Assembly (NCBI GenBank): GCA_029212405.1 | Contig: JARGNR010000013.1 | Location: forward strand, 1-64,000 | DNA length: 64,000 nucleotides | Reading direction: 5' to 3' | Source of the DNA: Saprospiraceae bacterium | Lineage (GTDB): Bacteria > Bacteroidota > Bacteroidia > Chitinophagales > Saprospiraceae | The notes under the pieces: generated by a model | Database searches by the model: none | What the model was told of the DNA's origin: nothing | What the model saw: only the letters and a program-made list of their open reading frames with translations | In this document: positions 36,382-44,408 of the stretch, in pieces | How the letters are laid out: every line of letters starts with the position of its first letter | How positions within the stretch are numbered: position 1 is the stretch's first letter | Made by a program: the position numbers and the translations under genes

Positions 36382-37152
36382 TCAATCTATTAGTAAACAA
36401 TGTTTATGCTTCATTCTTAGATCAAATTTAAAGGGTAAGTAGTAAACCTTAAATCCTACATTTTGCTTGTTTTCTATACCTGGAATCCACTTGGGCAAGT
36501 CTGCCAGGATAATATCAGCTTGATGTCCATATTTAGGTCTACCCTTGCTATGTGCATTGGAATGAATCATTCCGTTATTTTCAACTTCACCTTCTTTCGT
36601 AATGGTTATTTTGTAAACAACTTGAGGAATTTCCTTGGGATTGTGGGACAGCAGACTGTCTGGAATGTTGCAGTAGATGTAATTCAATAGCGCTTTTTCA
36701 CCTCCTTTATATTCTGGATGACGATCTCCCAGTCCTGCTGCGTACAGGCTGTCGAGTTTAGAAGTAATAATGGTTATCACGTCAGGACCATATTTTTCTT
36801 TCAATTTTTGATGTATGATTTGATTATAGCAAACACCTTCCTCACTAATGATATCTCCACCCCCTTTTATTTTTAATGGATAGGTTTCTCGCATGATGCG
36901 CATCCAAGTATTAAATCGTGGGCTGGGTCTTCCATAAAAGTAATACCCCAAATCCTGTTCCCGGATATCTTTTTGAGCATCTAGTTCTCCTTTTTTACAA
37001 AGAATTTGTTGCGTTATTTGAATGGATTGAGATGGTGATTCTTTTGTTTTTGGTTGTTGTGCTGGAAGTTGGGAACACACCAAGAGTACGAACAGAACGG
37101 CAAGTACCTTTAGATTAATTTTGTTCAGCCTCATTGATATATTTATTCTCAA
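36382..37152 (-). CDS. TonB C-terminal domain-like protein, 256 aa
   Basis: A 256-residue protein with a signal sequence (ending about residue 31, SQLPAQ) and a C-terminal region like TonB: PQVVYKITITKEGEVENNGM, then LADLPKWIPGIENK and VGFKVYYLPFKFDL. Such proteins are frequent near receptor or sensor genes in Bacteroidota and may act as small energy-transducing partners. The middle part (QDLGYYFYGRPSPRFNTWMR, GGDIISEEGVCYN) is not recognised. No receptor adjoins it. Confidence 0.6.
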   Translation of the reverse strand: MRINISMRLNKINLKVLAVLFVLLVCSQLPAQQPKTKESPSQSIQITQQILCKKGELDAQKDIREQDLGYYFYGRPSPRFNTWMRIMRETYPLKIKGGGDIISEEGVCYNQIIHQKLKEKYGPDVITIITSKLDSLYAAGLGDRHPEYKGGEKALLNYIYCNIPDSLLSHNPKEIPQVVYKITITKEGEVENNGMIHSNAHSKGRPKYGHQADIILADLPKWIPGIENKQNVGFKVYYLPFKFDLRMKHKHCLLID

Positions 37153-37185
37153 AGATGTAAATGCGGCTTAGTTTGGTGTTTGAAC

Positions 37186-38079
37186 TTACGTTTTATGGAG
37201 GTCATATTTCTTAGATGCCTCTTTGTATACATAGCTGTTTGTAATATTTAATAAAGGTATGTCAGTAATTTTTATTTTTTCGCAAAGCAAAATAGGAGTA
37301 GAAAGAACGGCATCCAAAGACATCAATTCAACAGGTGTGATTTCCTTTGTGAATTCTATAACCTCATCTTCGACGTTGTATTGAATAGCAGGGCAATTTT
37401 CTATTATTTGTGATAAAAGAGCAGGAGTATCACTTAAATGTTGAATGGGTCCTTTTAGAAGCTTATCTCTATTCAGTTCATAGATTATGTAATAGGAGTC
37501 ATCAAAAATAGCATAATAATAACAGTCAAATTTTGTTTTGACGATTCGATGCTTGTCGGAATCTCTATCATCATCAAAGTAATAAAAGTCATCGGGGTCG
37601 GAATAATACGATAAGTCCTCATGTTCTTTCCATAACGCAGGATTTCGTTTGATTTTAAAGAGGTAATCCACTTCCTTTTCTAACTCTATACAGGTGAAGA
37701 ATGAAAAATCTAATTCAAGTAATATTGCTTTAACTTGGGCGGAAGTTAATTTGCTTAAATACTTCTCTGGATCTTTCATGAAAAGGGAATTTCTTGGAGG
37801 ATAAATTTCATCTAAATTTACATCCAATGCTTTTGCAACTAACGCAGCCAAGTTATCTGATTTTACATAGGAATCTCCATTTAAACTATAGTTGTAATTC
37901 CGTTGATACCGATTACGTAAAAATGCGCTGGATAAAAAAAAGACATGATTGAAGTGATCCACTTTTTCCATAGCTTCTTCTTTCGTATCGTAGATGCCGA
38001 TTAAATCATGGTGTCCATCGTAATTGTAGGTATCATCATCAAAGACCCAACCTTTTTGTCTAATAATGTACTTTTTCAT
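37186..38079 (-). CDS. hypothetical protein, 297 aa
   Basis: A 297-residue acidic cytosolic protein without signal or membrane segment. It is rich in Tyr, Asp and Phe (SYYSDPDDFYYFDDDRDSDK), with an N-terminal block IRQKGWVFDDDTYNYDG and a middle DLDIYPPR/EIYPPR-like turn. Its start overlaps the DUF6915-like gene by four bases (ATGA), so both are probably translated together. No known domain was recognised; it could be an immunity or partner protein of the upstream gene, which is a guess. Confidence 0.6.
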   Translation of the reverse strand: MKKYIIRQKGWVFDDDTYNYDGHHDLIGIYDTKEEAMEKVDHFNHVFFLSSAFLRNRYQRNYNYSLNGDSYVKSDNLAALVAKALDVNLDEIYPPRNSLFMKDPEKYLSKLTSAQVKAILLELDFSFFTCIELEKEVDYLFKIKRNPALWKEHEDLSYYSDPDDFYYFDDDRDSDKHRIVKTKFDCYYYAIFDDSYYIIYELNRDKLLKGPIQHLSDTPALLSQIIENCPAIQYNVEDEVIEFTKEITPVELMSLDAVLSTPILLCEKIKITDIPLLNITNSYVYKEASKKYDLHKT

Positions 38080-38681
38080 ATGAATTCATTTATCTGTTTG
38101 CATGATGCTGGTAATCCAGTTACGCCGTTATTCATCCAATCCGAATAGTTCATTTTTTCGAAAACTGCAGAAGGGGAAATCGAATAGTCTTTCAATGCTA
38201 TGGGTCGGTTGAAAATTTTTGGAAGCACTACATGCAAAAACCAGGAATTGTGGGTTAAAAGCAGAGATTTCATTTCACCAGTTAATCCAAGAGGAGATAA
38301 TACCAATTCTGTTTCTTTGGGTGTGAAGTTGTATTCCGTATGTATCGTATTAATTTTTATTTTTTCATCGTCTGTGATCTCTTCCATCTGATCCACAAAA
38401 TCAGACAACGTTGGTATGAATTTATGGTGGTAATCGGGTAGCACATGATCTTGTTCACATACATCTTTCACATTGATGACTTTATGATCACTATTCGTCA
38501 TACTATGCCCAAAAATGGGAATAATGATTCTTCGAATTCCCCAGAGATTATGAAAAATACGATGTCTATGGTCGCTACACATTTCTTTGGTTGCATCCAT
38601 AAAAGAGTGAATAGGGTAGTAGTCGTCTATACTACCTCCTCGTTTACTTACAGATAATTGAGCGTGTTTATACGCATTCAT
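38076..38681 (-). CDS. DUF6915-like protein, 201 aa
   Basis: The N-terminal 85 residues match my recollection of the DUF6915 family: AYKHAQLSVSKRGGSIDDYY, PIHSFMDATKEM, HRHRIFHNLWGIRRII and FGHSM, with conserved His and Asp residues that could bind a metal, then KDVCEQDHVLPDYHHKFIPT. The C-terminal half (SPLGLTGEMKSLLL, WFLHVVLPKIFNRPIA) is not recognised. DUF6915 proteins have no known role. It is the upstream partner in a two-gene overlapping unit with the 297-aa protein. Confidence 0.6.
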   Translation of the reverse strand: MNAYKHAQLSVSKRGGSIDDYYPIHSFMDATKEMCSDHRHRIFHNLWGIRRIIIPIFGHSMTNSDHKVINVKDVCEQDHVLPDYHHKFIPTLSDFVDQMEEITDDEKIKINTIHTEYNFTPKETELVLSPLGLTGEMKSLLLTHNSWFLHVVLPKIFNRPIALKDYSISPSAVFEKMNYSDWMNNGVTGLPASCKQINEFI

Positions 38682-38804
38682 TGCACTCGAATTGATTCAT
38701 TTAAAAAAGGGAATGTGCTGTGTTCATTCACCCTCTAACGCTACGAATATATACATTCCGTTGAAAGAAGTAGTTATTTGCAATTTCTTACAGCGTTTCA
38801 ATAT

Positions 38805-39377
38805 CTACTCAAACTCCACTTTAAATGGTTTAGGGAGTATGCTTTTACCCTCTGCATCTACAATGTTGATGTCAAAAGATTTCCCATAAAATTCTAAAAA
38901 TTGAAGATTTATATTTGCTCGATGCATACTGCTGTAGTTATTTCTACCTGAGGTAAAATCTGATTCAGGCATCAATTTAAATTCTACGATGCCCTCTTTT
39001 AATGTTTCTTTATTTACGAAGGCCGTCGTAAACGTATTGTGTTTGGTAGTGTAAGCGTATCCCAAATTTAAACAAGGTTCATTGAACTCAATTTGCATAA
39101 TAGAAATTTTAGGAGCTTCTAGGATATCGAATGTAGATTTTTCTCTTTTTTCCACTTGACTGCAGTTCTCATTTGACGAAGTACTATGCGGTTGGGGTGT
39201 GTTTTCAGCTTGAGCAGTGTGTTGTTTGACCACGCTACGCGCACTGGAAATGGGAAATCTCTTGCCTCCTTTTTTACAACCCGTCAGGGCAGGACTCCCA
39301 ATACAGATGAGGAGTAATAAAATGTAAATTAATGGAGAAATGGTTGGTGTCTTTTTATAGAAAGAATGAGTCGGCAT
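38805..39377 (-). CDS. putative lipoprotein, 190 aa
   Basis: A lipoprotein with an unusually long N-terminus before the lipobox (SPALTGC, Cys34, then KKGGKRF). The mature domain (HSTSSNENCSQVEKREKSTF, IMQIEFNEPCLNLGYAYTTK) is Cys- and Ser-containing and probably a small beta-sandwich. No family is recognised. It lies between a hypothetical pair and a cyclase gene; no shared regulation is seen. Confidence 0.6.
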   Translation of the reverse strand: MPTHSFYKKTPTISPLIYILLLLICIGSPALTGCKKGGKRFPISSARSVVKQHTAQAENTPQPHSTSSNENCSQVEKREKSTFDILEAPKISIMQIEFNEPCLNLGYAYTTKHNTFTTAFVNKETLKEGIVEFKLMPESDFTSGRNNYSSMHRANINLQFLEFYGKSFDINIVDAEGKSILPKPFKVEFE

Positions 39378-39521
39378 GATGCAGTATTTGGTTTAATTTA
39401 TCTGGATGGATTAAAGATAGAAATTATTTGTGATTTGATTGTTTGTCAAGCATAGGAATCAGTTCTGGCCCTTAATTGATTGTTAGATATTAACGTCTTA
39501 TTTAGTTTCCATTTTTGTGTT

Positions 39522-40442
39522 TCAAATGATCTCATACAACTTATATTGCCCTGTCTTCCCCTTAAGGCTGGTTTCAAAGACATTATAATTGGGGTACAGA
39601 TTCTTAACTTCATGGTAGGCCGCTTCGGAAAGTAAGACGTTCGTATTAAATTCCTTATTGGCAAATTCAATCCGACTGGCATAGTTTACATTATCACCAA
39701 TCACTGCCAGTTTTTTCATTTCGCCAGTATCAAATGGTCCTACAATAACATCTCCATAATGGACACCTGCTCGAATCCCAAATGAGGTGTTGAAGTTTTC
39801 TTGAAGGTAGACATTAAATTCAATCAAACTACTATTCATTTCTTCGATCGCTTTTAGTGCCAATAGAACAGAGTTTTGTTTTGGGTTATCCAATCCGAAT
39901 ATGGCTAATATGCCATCTCCAGCCACATCACTGATGAATCCTTCATTTTTTTGAATGGTTGTATTCATAATGCGGTAATACCGATTTAAGACATGTACAA
40001 TATCGTACGGTGGAAACTTTTCAGCGAAGGAGGTATAATTTACAATGTCTGTAAAAACGATGGTCAATCGTTGTTGGCTTCCCAGAGCGGAATTGGAATT
40101 CTCCGAAAATTGTTGGGAAATAATGTCCAAATCTAGCTTGTCAGAAACCATCCTACGGATTGAGACATTCCCAATTAATTTGGTTTGACAAGCCAGGCGA
40201 ATTTCAGGTGGAAATTTTAGCTTTTCGGCCATTTCACGTTCTGCATCATTGGGAGGACTACAATGCGCCAGACCTTCCATTATGCTTACTCTGCAGGTCG
40301 AACATTTGCCCTGGCCCCCACATGCATGTGCGTGATTTATGTGTGCAGCTAAGGTGGCTTCCAGTAACGTGCTGTCTGGATTACAGGGAACCTGAGTTTG
40401 TTCTTTAAAAAGATGGATGGTATGTGTACGGTGAGTTGGCAT
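39522..40442 (-). CDS. 2Fe-2S ferredoxin-class III nucleotidyl cyclase fusion
   Basis: A 306-residue cytosolic fusion. Residues 8-100 form a plant-type ferredoxin domain with cluster cysteines 41, 47, 50 and 85 (ACGGQGKCSTCRV ... LACQ). Residues 125-306 form a class III cyclase with metal Asp132 (VFTDIVNYT) and Asp176 (GDGILAIFG), and VIGDNVNYASRIE. It should make cAMP or cGMP with activity coupled to the redox state or presence of the cluster. No receptor or phosphodiesterase adjoins. A fusion of this type is known in some bacteria; its trigger here is not. Confidence 0.9.
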   Translation of the reverse strand: MPTHRTHTIHLFKEQTQVPCNPDSTLLEATLAAHINHAHACGGQGKCSTCRVSIMEGLAHCSPPNDAEREMAEKLKFPPEIRLACQTKLIGNVSIRRMVSDKLDLDIISQQFSENSNSALGSQQRLTIVFTDIVNYTSFAEKFPPYDIVHVLNRYYRIMNTTIQKNEGFISDVAGDGILAIFGLDNPKQNSVLLALKAIEEMNSSLIEFNVYLQENFNTSFGIRAGVHYGDVIVGPFDTGEMKKLAVIGDNVNYASRIEFANKEFNTNVLLSEAAYHEVKNLYPNYNVFETSLKGKTGQYKLYEII

Positions 40443-40597
40443 TCCGATTTTTAATAAATATAAGTGTAAAATTTAGAATTCATAGAATCTGTATCAAATG
40501 TAAAAATTCTGTTTTGAAATGGTGTCGGGTCTACTATTTCTTCACAAGGGATTTTGTGTTGAAAAGTTCTTTGCCAGCATTGAATCGTAAATATAGT

Positions 40598-40957
40598 TTA
40601 TTCTCCCTCTATTCCTATGTCACAGTTAATTGTGTAGGCCCTTTCCAACAATTCAAGCAGGACTTGAAAAAACCTCATGGCGACAGCTTTTGAAATTTGT
40701 TTTCTCTTGTCATGCACTGAGGGTTTTGTCAATGGAAAACTGTCTTCAATACGATACATCTGTTGGGTAATCCTTTGCGCCAACTCCCTGTTTTTATTCC
40801 ATCCAATTCCACCTCCTGAATAGCCATCAATTTTAATTGCTAATTCTTCTTCTACTCTTTCGAAAAAATCTTGAAATTCAAATAGGCATAAATCATTTCC
40901 ACCTATAATTAGATCAATATTTATAGGTGCTTTTAAAATGGAAAATCGTTGAGCCAT
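40598..40957 (-). CDS. hypothetical protein, 119 aa
   Basis: A cytosolic 119-residue protein without recognised domain. It contains an acidic helix (FEFQDFFERVEEELAIKI), a glycine turn YSGGGIGWNK and a basic helix (SVHDKRKQISKAVAMRFF). It lies about 150 bases upstream of the cyclase gene and next to the three tRNA-like elements. The size and context fit small immunity or accessory proteins, but there is no toxin gene visible. The gene is accepted on length and composition. Confidence 0.5.
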   Translation of the reverse strand: MAQRFSILKAPINIDLIIGGNDLCLFEFQDFFERVEEELAIKIDGYSGGGIGWNKNRELAQRITQQMYRIEDSFPLTKPSVHDKRKQISKAVAMRFFQVLLELLERAYTINCDIGIEGE

Positions 40958-41050
40958 TGATATGAATTATTGTTTGTATCCAAACGAACTTGAAAAGGTC
41001 AATGTGTTGGGTGTGGGATTGATATCGTATGCACTAAAAATAAAAGAACA

Positions 41051-41122
41051 AGGAATATACAAGACTTGAACTTGTATCCCTGATTTGTGGGGTCAGTATG
41101 TTTCCGATTACACCAATATTCC
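41051..41122 (-). tRNA. tRNA-like gene 1 (anticodon loop CCCACAA)
   Basis: A 72-base cloverleaf. Acceptor GGAATAT with ATATTCC, D-stem GTGT/ACAT with loop AATCGGAA (A14, G18, G19, A21 present), and T-arm ACAAG-TTCAAGT-CTTGT are perfect. The anticodon arm CTGAC-CCCACAA-ATCAG has one mismatch (C-A) and lacks the invariant U33 (C instead); the anticodon would be CAC (Val). CCA is not encoded. Two near-identical copies follow at 41209 and 41351. Confidence 0.6.
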
Positions 41123-41208
41123 TTGCGTTTCTTATATGTATCATTCAAAAGTAACAGAAAATATCTAACTATTTATTCGATACATTTGTTTCTATGAGTT
41201 AAATAGCG

Positions 41209-41279
41209 AGGAATACACAAGACTTGAACTTGTATTGCTAGGTAGCATCCTAGAGTGTTTCCGATTACACTAATATTCC
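41209..41279 (-). tRNA. tRNA-like gene 2 (six-base anticodon loop)
   Basis: A 71-base cloverleaf with the same elbow as gene 1: D-loop AATCGGAA and T-arm identical, acceptor GGAATAT with GTATTCC (one G-U). The anticodon stem CTAGG/CCTAG is perfect but the loop is only six bases, ATGCTA, one short of normal. If U33 is the second base, the anticodon would be GCU (Ser), with a residue missing after position 37. Confidence 0.55.
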
Positions 41280-41350
41280 TCACATTTCTTTATCAAATAA
41301 ATAGCTTAATAAACATTAAATCAAATTTTGTTTCGCGTTACTAAAGAACA

Positions 41351-41422
41351 AGGAATATACAAGACTTGAACTTGTAGCATCAGCCTGGAGAGCCGCTATG
41401 TTTCCGATTACACCAATACCCC
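41351..41422 (-). tRNA. tRNA-like gene 3 (anticodon loop TCTCCAG)
   Basis: A 72-base cloverleaf sharing the same D and T arms, with acceptor GGGGTAT/ATATTCC (two G-U pairs). The anticodon arm GCGGC-TCTCCAG-GCTGA forms four pairs plus a G-A mismatch. The anticodon would be UCC (Gly), but position 33 is C, not U. All three lie within 372 bases on one strand. Confidence 0.55.
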
Positions 41423-41432
41423 TTGCATATTT

Positions 41433-42791
41433 TTACCAGTTATCGATGTTGTAATTTTTCAGTAATTTACCTGCAATGTCTACATTATTTACAATTTTTT
41501 CATAAATCGGATGCAAAATTCTTGAAGCTCCATCCACGGGGTCCAATGGAGGAATGATTCCTTTTTCAAATTGTTGCTTCCGTAATTTTTCTGTGGCTCC
41601 AGTAGATATCCAGCCCACATCTACGCTATTCATATAAATACCATCATTCAACAAATCTTTATATGAGGTGAGTGTAAGCATATTTAATGCGGCCTTGGTC
41701 ATATTGGTATGGGGATGGAACATCGTTTTTTTTGCATAACTAAATTGCCCTTCAGAAGAAGTGACATTGATGATAAATCGATGATCAAATTCAGATACTT
41801 TGAATAATGGGGCCAATTCTTTAATCAGTAAATACGGCGAGATTTGATTGATCAGATTCACTTCTAATAATTCCACTAAATCAATCTCTTCTAGTTTTGA
41901 ATACCAACTGGTTTTATCTCTTTCATCGATCGGTTGTCCAAAACGATTCAACTCTTCATAAAGAACCATTTCCCTATTATTATTGGGTTCATATTGGGCA
42001 TGTGTAGTATTCAGAAGACACATTTTACTTTCAATAGAATGGGCCAACTTTTTTTCCGACGAGATCAGTTTATTGGTATAGGTATCATCGTATTTAATGG
42101 TCTGGGCGGCATTATTTACGAGAATGTCCAATTTGGAGTGTTGTTGTCCATAATGGTCAATAAATCGTTCTACATCCTTGAGAATTCTTAAATCTAAGCC
42201 ATAGATCAGTAGCCGATCCTTCCATTGTTCAAAGTCTTTTTCTTTTTTTAATTCATGATAGGCGAGTGCCGGAAAACGAGTAGTAATGGTAAGATTGGCA
42301 TTGCATCTAAGAAATTTTAAAGCGGTCGCATATCCTACCTTCACTCTTCCTCCGGTAAGAATAACATTTCGATTGGATAGATCCACTTTTTTAGATCTAT
42401 ATGCAAAATTTAGCTCTGCACATGATGGACAAAGTCGGTGATAAAAGGAGTGTATTTTAGTATACATTTGCAAACAGGAATAACACTTAATGGGATGGTT
42501 GGCCTCTGTATAAGTGTTTATCAAATGGTCTGATTCGTTACCGTAAAACGTTTGTTTGTGCAAGGCGTTTTTTGCTATGACGGAGGATTTAACCACCTCA
42601 GTATTGCTTTTTTCTTGTTTATTGGAATCAATCAATTGTTTTTTAGCCTTTTTAGCAACCTTTGTAATCAGAGTGCCAAATAATTGATTGTTGGGGTTTG
42701 CAAGAGGATCACCTTTTAGTGTTTGAAGTACATGAATACATGCTTCCCATTCCTCTTTCGAAAATCCGTATGTATCATGAAATGAGTTCAT
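41433..42791 (-). CDS. SDR-family protein with N-terminal zinc ribbon, atypical active site
   Basis: A 452-residue cytosolic protein. A CxxC...CxxC zinc ribbon (Cys103, 106, 121, 124; CYSCLQMYTKIHSFYHRLCP) precedes a Rossmann SDR domain: TGGRVKVG (146-153), ILVNNAAQ (224-230) and an active-site helix PHTNMTKAALNMLT. Lys366 is present, but the catalytic Tyr of YxxxK is Thr362, so normal dehydrogenase chemistry is doubtful. Fusion to a zinc ribbon and a helical N-terminus suggests a regulatory or binding role. It directly follows tRNA-like gene 3 on the same strand. Confidence 0.75.
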   Translation of the reverse strand: MNSFHDTYGFSKEEWEACIHVLQTLKGDPLANPNNQLFGTLITKVAKKAKKQLIDSNKQEKSNTEVVKSSVIAKNALHKQTFYGNESDHLINTYTEANHPIKCYSCLQMYTKIHSFYHRLCPSCAELNFAYRSKKVDLSNRNVILTGGRVKVGYATALKFLRCNANLTITTRFPALAYHELKKEKDFEQWKDRLLIYGLDLRILKDVERFIDHYGQQHSKLDILVNNAAQTIKYDDTYTNKLISSEKKLAHSIESKMCLLNTTHAQYEPNNNREMVLYEELNRFGQPIDERDKTSWYSKLEEIDLVELLEVNLINQISPYLLIKELAPLFKVSEFDHRFIINVTSSEGQFSYAKKTMFHPHTNMTKAALNMLTLTSYKDLLNDGIYMNSVDVGWISTGATEKLRKQQFEKGIIPPLDPVDGASRILHPIYEKIVNNVDIAGKLLKNYNIDNW

Positions 42792-42859
42792 TCTAGTTTA
42801 ATTTTGAGTAATTGATAATCAGAAGATTGGTGTCAATATACAGGAAAAATAGTTACTAC

Positions 42860-43432
42860 TTAAAGATTTACTTTCTTCCATTTAAAGTCTTCAAGTTGAT
42901 GATATTGCTTTGAAAATAGAATTTTTAATTCCTTAGTATCCTCAATTGGAATCAACTTATCAGCATACCTATCATTACTCCAACCTAATGGATACGTTTC
43001 GCAAAATTTCATCCGAAGATCATTTTCGCTTCCATTCCACTTAAACCAATTAAAGATGAGAGGAATATAATGTAGGGGTCGAATCAATATCTCAATTCGT
43101 ATTGTTGGAATGTTCAACTCTCCAATACCATAGCTATCTATTATTTCTCCATTTTGAATGCGGATTATTCCTCCTGGCCCTCCTACAAAGTCAGGGCAAC
43201 TGGCCAAGATGGTAAAACACACATCCTGATGGGTTTGGGAAATCTCTTTAATGACCCAGTAAGGAGCAGCTTTTCTTCTTTCATAATGGTAAAATAGATT
43301 TTTGCCATCATTCACAAAAACAGATGGAGGACCGTAGGCATCCTTTTCTTTAATCTGTTTAGAGATTTGAATTGCCTGTTTGGTGTCTTGGCAATGCTCT
43401 GCTAGAATTACGATTTCAGTGTCCCATCCCAT
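42860..43432 (-). CDS. hypothetical protein, 190 aa
   Basis: A 190-residue cytosolic protein without a known family. Features seen: MGWDTEIVILAEHCQDTKQA, a VFVNDGKNLFYHYERRKAAP block and FTILASCPDFVGGPGGIIRI, then the C-terminal WNGSENDLRMKFCETYP region. It is the second gene of a pair with the propeller protein (stops and starts four bases apart). The mix of short strands with conserved aromatic residues is typical of immunity-like families, but no toxin is nearby. Confidence 0.55.
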   Translation of the reverse strand: MGWDTEIVILAEHCQDTKQAIQISKQIKEKDAYGPPSVFVNDGKNLFYHYERRKAAPYWVIKEISQTHQDVCFTILASCPDFVGGPGGIIRIQNGEIIDSYGIGELNIPTIRIEILIRPLHYIPLIFNWFKWNGSENDLRMKFCETYPLGWSNDRYADKLIPIEDTKELKILFSKQYHQLEDFKWKKVNL

Positions 43433-43436
43433 CCTA

Positions 43437-44327
43437 CTATTTTTCTAGAATTGAGTTAAAATCTATGCTTTTGACCGTCCATTTTTTGTCTTCATGATTT
43501 CCACTCGCGAACAACAAGTAGTTGTGATCCGAGGAAACGAATGGATTGCCTTGGCCATTTGTGTTTATGTCCTTTCCCAGGTTTTTTGGTCTTGTCCATT
43601 GGTTGTTTTCATCCTTATATGAAATGTGCAAATCAAGTTGTTCACCTATTGATGCAAACAATAGAAATCGTCCATTAGGATCTATGAATGGAGTACATCT
43701 TCCGATTGGAGATTCTTGATTTTGGAATACTTTTTCAGGGCCGCCAATTCCATCTTTTCCTAATTGACAGTAATAAATATCCATTTGGCTGTAGTCCAAT
43801 CCACTGGCATGAAAGTAGAGTTCGCCTGAAGCAGATACTGTAGGATGGGAGACCAGTTTATTTTGCATAGTTGGTATGTCTACAAACTGGGGTTCGGTCC
43901 AGATATTGTCTTTTCGTTCTGATTTCCAAATGTGCCAAGTGTGAGGGACGCCCTCGATTCCTACTGGACGAGTCGATGCAAAATAAATGGTTTGACCATC
44001 GGAAGAGAAAGACATTCCATGCTCGTCATATTTTGTGTCAAAAAATGCTTTTTTAGGAGATGTCCAAGCATTATTTACACGTTGAATGACCCAAACTTCA
44101 AATTGGGTAAAGTCTTTATTGGATAAGGTATAATAATAGGCATCAAGACTCGGAGTAAAGACACCTCGATGGATGATTTTATTTTCTGGAGTTAATTCAG
44201 GTTTGAAGTCCATGGGTAGTTGATGTTGAAAGACACTAGTAAGAGTTGAATATACATTGAGTGCTGGTGTGGAGTGTGTGTTATTTGAACTAAGAAAGGT
44301 GGTTAAAAAAAGGAGTATCGTTCTCAT
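43437..44327 (-). CDS. secreted PD40-type beta-propeller protein
   Basis: A 296-residue protein with a signal peptide (about 1-19, ending NNTHST) and WD40-like PD40 repeats: EHGMSFSSDGQTIYFASTRP, PVGIEGVPHTWHIWKSERKD, and FIDPNGRFLLFASIGEQLDL; also NPFVSSDHNYLLFASGNHED. Such TolB-like propellers bind proteins or peptides in the periplasm. It is upstream of a small hypothetical gene with a four-base gap, so they probably form one transcript. No enzyme motif is visible. Confidence 0.75.
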   Translation of the reverse strand: MRTILLFLTTFLSSNNTHSTPALNVYSTLTSVFQHQLPMDFKPELTPENKIIHRGVFTPSLDAYYYTLSNKDFTQFEVWVIQRVNNAWTSPKKAFFDTKYDEHGMSFSSDGQTIYFASTRPVGIEGVPHTWHIWKSERKDNIWTEPQFVDIPTMQNKLVSHPTVSASGELYFHASGLDYSQMDIYYCQLGKDGIGGPEKVFQNQESPIGRCTPFIDPNGRFLLFASIGEQLDLHISYKDENNQWTRPKNLGKDINTNGQGNPFVSSDHNYLLFASGNHEDKKWTVKSIDFNSILEK

Positions 44328-44408
44328 GGCTTGGGGTACTTAGTATTGTTTGAAAGTTAAGATTGATCTTTCTGTAAAGCATAAATTAATGCAATAGATG
44401 GTATAAAT

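Noticed and set aside
40980-41430. CRISPR-like array at the repeats near the SDR gene
   Set aside because: The three repeats are long, fold as tRNAs, and their spacers are of different lengths; no cas genes are near.
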